DNA of 64,000 nucleotides from Clavulina sp. PMI_390 (taxonomy: Eukaryota; Basidiomycota; Agaricomycetes; Cantharellales; Hydnaceae): assembly GCA_015039315.1 (NCBI GenBank), contig WIDE01000001.1:953282-1017281 (forward strand), written 5' to 3'. Position numbers and translations under genes: made by a program. Every line of letters starts with the position of its first letter. Within the stretch, counting starts at the first letter, position 1. Shown here piece by piece: positions 61,173 to 64,000 of this stretch. Under the pieces are notes generated by a model, which did no database searches, was not told the origin of the DNA, and worked only from the letters and a program-made list of their open reading frames with translations.

Positions 61173-64000
61173 ATGCCGCCTCGGAAAGCACCTGCAAACG
61201 CGTCTTCGGCACAACCAACTCGATCATCTCGCGCAAGATCTACGGCAGTGAAAAATGAGCAGCCCTCCGACGACGAAATAAACATCGCGGCCCCCGCAAA
61301 GCGCACAACGTCCCGAACATCCACCGCCAAGGCTGCGTCCAGCTCTAGGCGTAGCTCCAGGGCTCCCGCATCCAAGGCAGTCGAGGAAGAGGCACCCGAA
61401 GACGAGGAATCGCTTGCTCAGGACGAGCAAGTAGAAGACGCGTCTGAGGCTGATGAACCCGTTGCGCCCAAGCGTGGTGGCCGATCGCGCGCCGCACCTG
61501 TTTCCAGCTCTAAATCCAAAGCGAAGCCTCCCTTACAGTCTACAAAGCCCTCTCGCTCTTCTCGCCGACCCCCTACTCCTGATGAAGAGAGCAATGACGA
61601 GGATGCAGATGTTTCTCCGGACGAACCCATCCCTCCTCCCCCTACGAAATCCTCTCGATCTGCAGTCAAACCCGGTAAAAAGCCAGCCCAGTCACGCCCA
61701 GGAAGGAAGAGGGTGATCGATTCAGACGAGGAATCGGATGCCGAGGCCTCACGTGCTCCTGGCGAGTCTGCACCAGCCCCTCAAGAGGATCCGCAGGAAG
61801 ATGATGAGGATCCCGAGGTCGAGGGAATGAAGAAGGCTCCTGGAATCTCCGTGGATGCAGCGTCGGAACAAGAAGAGGAAGAAGATCTTCTTCCTCAGAC
61901 CTCCCTACGAGCCTCAGCAGCCCCACCGTCCCGGGTCGGCAATACCTCATTTGCACCAAATGTCCGCGCAGGGCGTGTATCTTTAGGTGGAGATATACCC
62001 CCTCCACCCACTGTACCTATCGAAACAGGCCCCAAGTCCCGCCTTGTCATCCACAAGATGGCTCTGGTTAACTTCAAGAGCTACAAGGGCAGGCAGGAGA
62101 TCGGGCCGTTTCACAAGGCGTGTACCATTTGTATCATAGGCTCTACTTATTAACTAAATCTGGCCCGCTAGTCCTTTTCCGCTATTGTTGGACCCAATGG
62201 ATCGGGAAAATCAAACACTATTGACGCACTCTTATTCGTCTTTGGTTACCGAGCGAGCAAGATGCGTCAAGGAAAACTTTCGGAGCTCATCCATAACTCT
62301 GTTGGCCCCTCAACCACTGGCGCAAAGAAGAAAAAGTCAAAGGCGTCGAAGAAGAATCAGGATGATTATAGCGAGTCCAGCGACGATGATGATGGTGGCT
62401 ATTCCGGCGGCATCGATTCGTGCAGTGTCGAGGTTCACTTCCGTGAGATTATCGATCTGGTAGGTTTTGTGCATCCGCTGCGATTCTTCTCTCTTACCGT
62501 GCACTGTATTACTCCAGCCCGGTCCAGATGCCTACAAGGTTGTTCCCAATTCCAAGCTTGTCGTGGCGCGAACCGCCTACAGAAGCAACAAGTCCGACTA
62601 TACCATCAATGGGAAGGCGTCAAGCTTTACGGAAGTGACCACTCTTCTGAAGGATCGTGGGATTGATCTCGATCACAAACGGTTCCTTATCCTCCAGGTG
62701 CGTCAGTCTCTTAGTTGAAGTCTCATTGTTTCGCTTATTTCGGAGAACCCAGGGTGAAGTGGAATCGATCGCTCAGATGAAGCCGAAAGCTCCGACGGAG
62801 CATGAGGATGGTCTACTTGAATACTTGGAGGACATCATCGGTACCTCAAAGTACAAGCAGCCAATCGAGGATGCCAACCAGGAGGTCGAGCAGCTGAACG
62901 AGGACCGTCAGTCCAAGCTCAACCGTCTCCGCCATGTCGAGAAGGAGAAGAGTCGCCTCGAGGTACTCATTGGCCGGCAAAGCAATGCAGTGATGGAAAT
63001 GCTGACTGTCTTCGTGTTTAGGCTGAAAAACGTGAGGTTGAGGACGCATTGCGGGATCAAAATGCTCTCGTTCGTGCCCAGTCGCTTCTTGCGCAATACT
63101 ATGTTTGGCAGGCTCTAAAGAATGTTGACTCGTATAAAGCGGAGATAGTAGGTTGTCAATGTCAGATTCGTCAGCTTCTCTGCTGACCGCTACTTCTAAT
63201 AGGAAAAACTCAACGAGAAGTTAGCTCATGAGGTGGAGAAGAACAAGGCTGACGTGGATGAAAGCGCAAATCTCGAGGCCCAGTACGAGGAACGAGCGGC
63301 TCAGTACGACGTAAGCTGCATTCGTTTCTCTGGGATTGCTTATATCTGCTGATCGTGGAACTCTGCGCTCTAGGTTGTCCGAAAGGAAACTGCCAAACTG
63401 ACGAAGGATCTTGCTGCACTGGAAAAAGACGAAGTCAGCCTTCAGGAGAAGAAAAAGCATATCGTCGCCAAGCGGAAGAAGCTGAATAAAGCCTTTACTG
63501 ATGTGCGTGATTTGTTGACAACCCTCACTCGTATTGTCGGCTAATGGCTTCGCGCTACAGGATACACATGCTAAAAGCGAGGCAGACTCCACTATCGAAA
63601 CCCTTTCAGCAACACTCAAGAAACGGAAGAGGGAGCTCGAAGGCCTTGAGGCCGAGCTTGAGGGGGAAGAGGCTGAACTGGAGAGGGTCCAGGACGGTCT
63701 CAAAGGTACGAATGAGCCATCTGACTTCTGATACCATCTCTGACAAGCTCCAGACAAAACACTTCCCTTCCAGCGTGAAATCGAGGCTAAGCAGAAGGAC
63801 CTCGCCCCCTGGACCGCCAAGATCAATGCAAAGCAAGCTGAATTTGATCTTGCCGAGAGTGAACGCGCGATGTTGACCGAGAAGGCGACCGGCGCCCAAG
63901 CTGCTGTCGATGAAGCAGAAGCCGCACTCGAGCAACTCCGCTCTGACCGCGAAAGCAAGAGCAAGGAAATCGCGCAACTGAACAAGGAGCGCAAGAATCT
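61173..64000 (+). CDS. SMC4: Structural maintenance of chromosomes protein 4 (condensin), 5' part
   Basis: The gene continues past the right edge. The ATG at 61173 begins a disordered acidic/basic N-terminal extension of about 290 residues (RTTSRTSTAKAASSSRRSSR and several SDDE/EEDE runs). The SMC head follows with LVIHKMALVNFKSYKGRQEI and, after an intron, the Walker A FSAIVGPNGSGKSNTIDALL and FVFGYRASKMRQGKLSELIH. SMC4-type landmarks are VEVHFREIIDL, the Q-loop FLILQGEVESIAQMKPKAP split by an intron, and LLEYLEDIIGTSKYKQPIED. From there to the edge it is coiled coil rich in Glu/Lys, interrupted by short introns. SMC4 pairs with SMC2 in the condensin ATPase that compacts mitotic chromosomes. 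The hinge and C-terminal head are outside the window. Confidence 0.95.

Overview
This window is nuclear DNA of a filamentous basidiomycete, most likely an Agaricomycete. Coding regions are interrupted by many short introns (about 45-75 nt, nearly all GT-AG). Several families are typical of that group: a secreted GMC oxidoreductase, a GPI-type CE4 polysaccharide deacetylase, and DUF6534-like seven-helix proteins. Genes are dense on both strands. I saw no rRNA, tRNA, CRISPR array or prokaryotic feature. Species cannot be fixed from the sequence alone.

Left part (1-31957), single-copy genes in order: the 3'-truncated (by the window edge) ABCC transporter (-), a Zrg17/Msc2-like cation diffusion facilitator (-), a serine-rich disordered protein (+), a membrane-anchored S33 serine peptidase (+), a secreted GMC oxidoreductase (-), a CE4 deacetylase with arthropod-type motifs (-), a proline-rich protein with a ubiquitin-interacting motif (-), a mitochondrial NIPSNAP protein (-), and HEM2 / delta-aminolevulinate dehydratase (+). 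NIPSNAP and HEM2 diverge from a 196-bp shared promoter.

Middle part (about 31958-55876) is the most unusual region. It is a tandem array of six direct-orientation paralogues of one intron-rich membrane protein family (starts 33368, 41279, 44201, 46913, 50640, 53645). I traced all six exon by exon and found no in-frame stop or frameshift. Each is under 1.9 kb yet is best read as 15 exons, including micro-exons of 14, 21, 25 and 28 nt, giving about 335 residues with seven predicted helices and a charged C-terminal tail. The duplicated unit also includes a promoter module with a TATA box, a 3' block with hairpin potential about 270-330 bp after each stop, and long spacers that look like decayed coding sequence. 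The 6-kb gap between copies 1 and 2 holds a 757-bp non-autonomous DNA transposon with terminal inverted repeats and a 9-bp target-site duplication.

Right part (56015-64000): a 2-oxoglutarate/Fe(II)-type dioxygenase (-), a 6PGDH/3-hydroxyisobutyrate-dehydrogenase-like NAD(P)-binding enzyme (-), a small acidic-tailed ankyrin protein (-), and the first part of the condensin subunit SMC4 (+), which diverges from the ankyrin gene across only 71 bp and runs off the right edge.

Splice sites were assigned by eye from GT/GC...AG boundaries, reading frame and family motifs. Spans are more certain than individual exon edges unless I state that the frame sum was checked.
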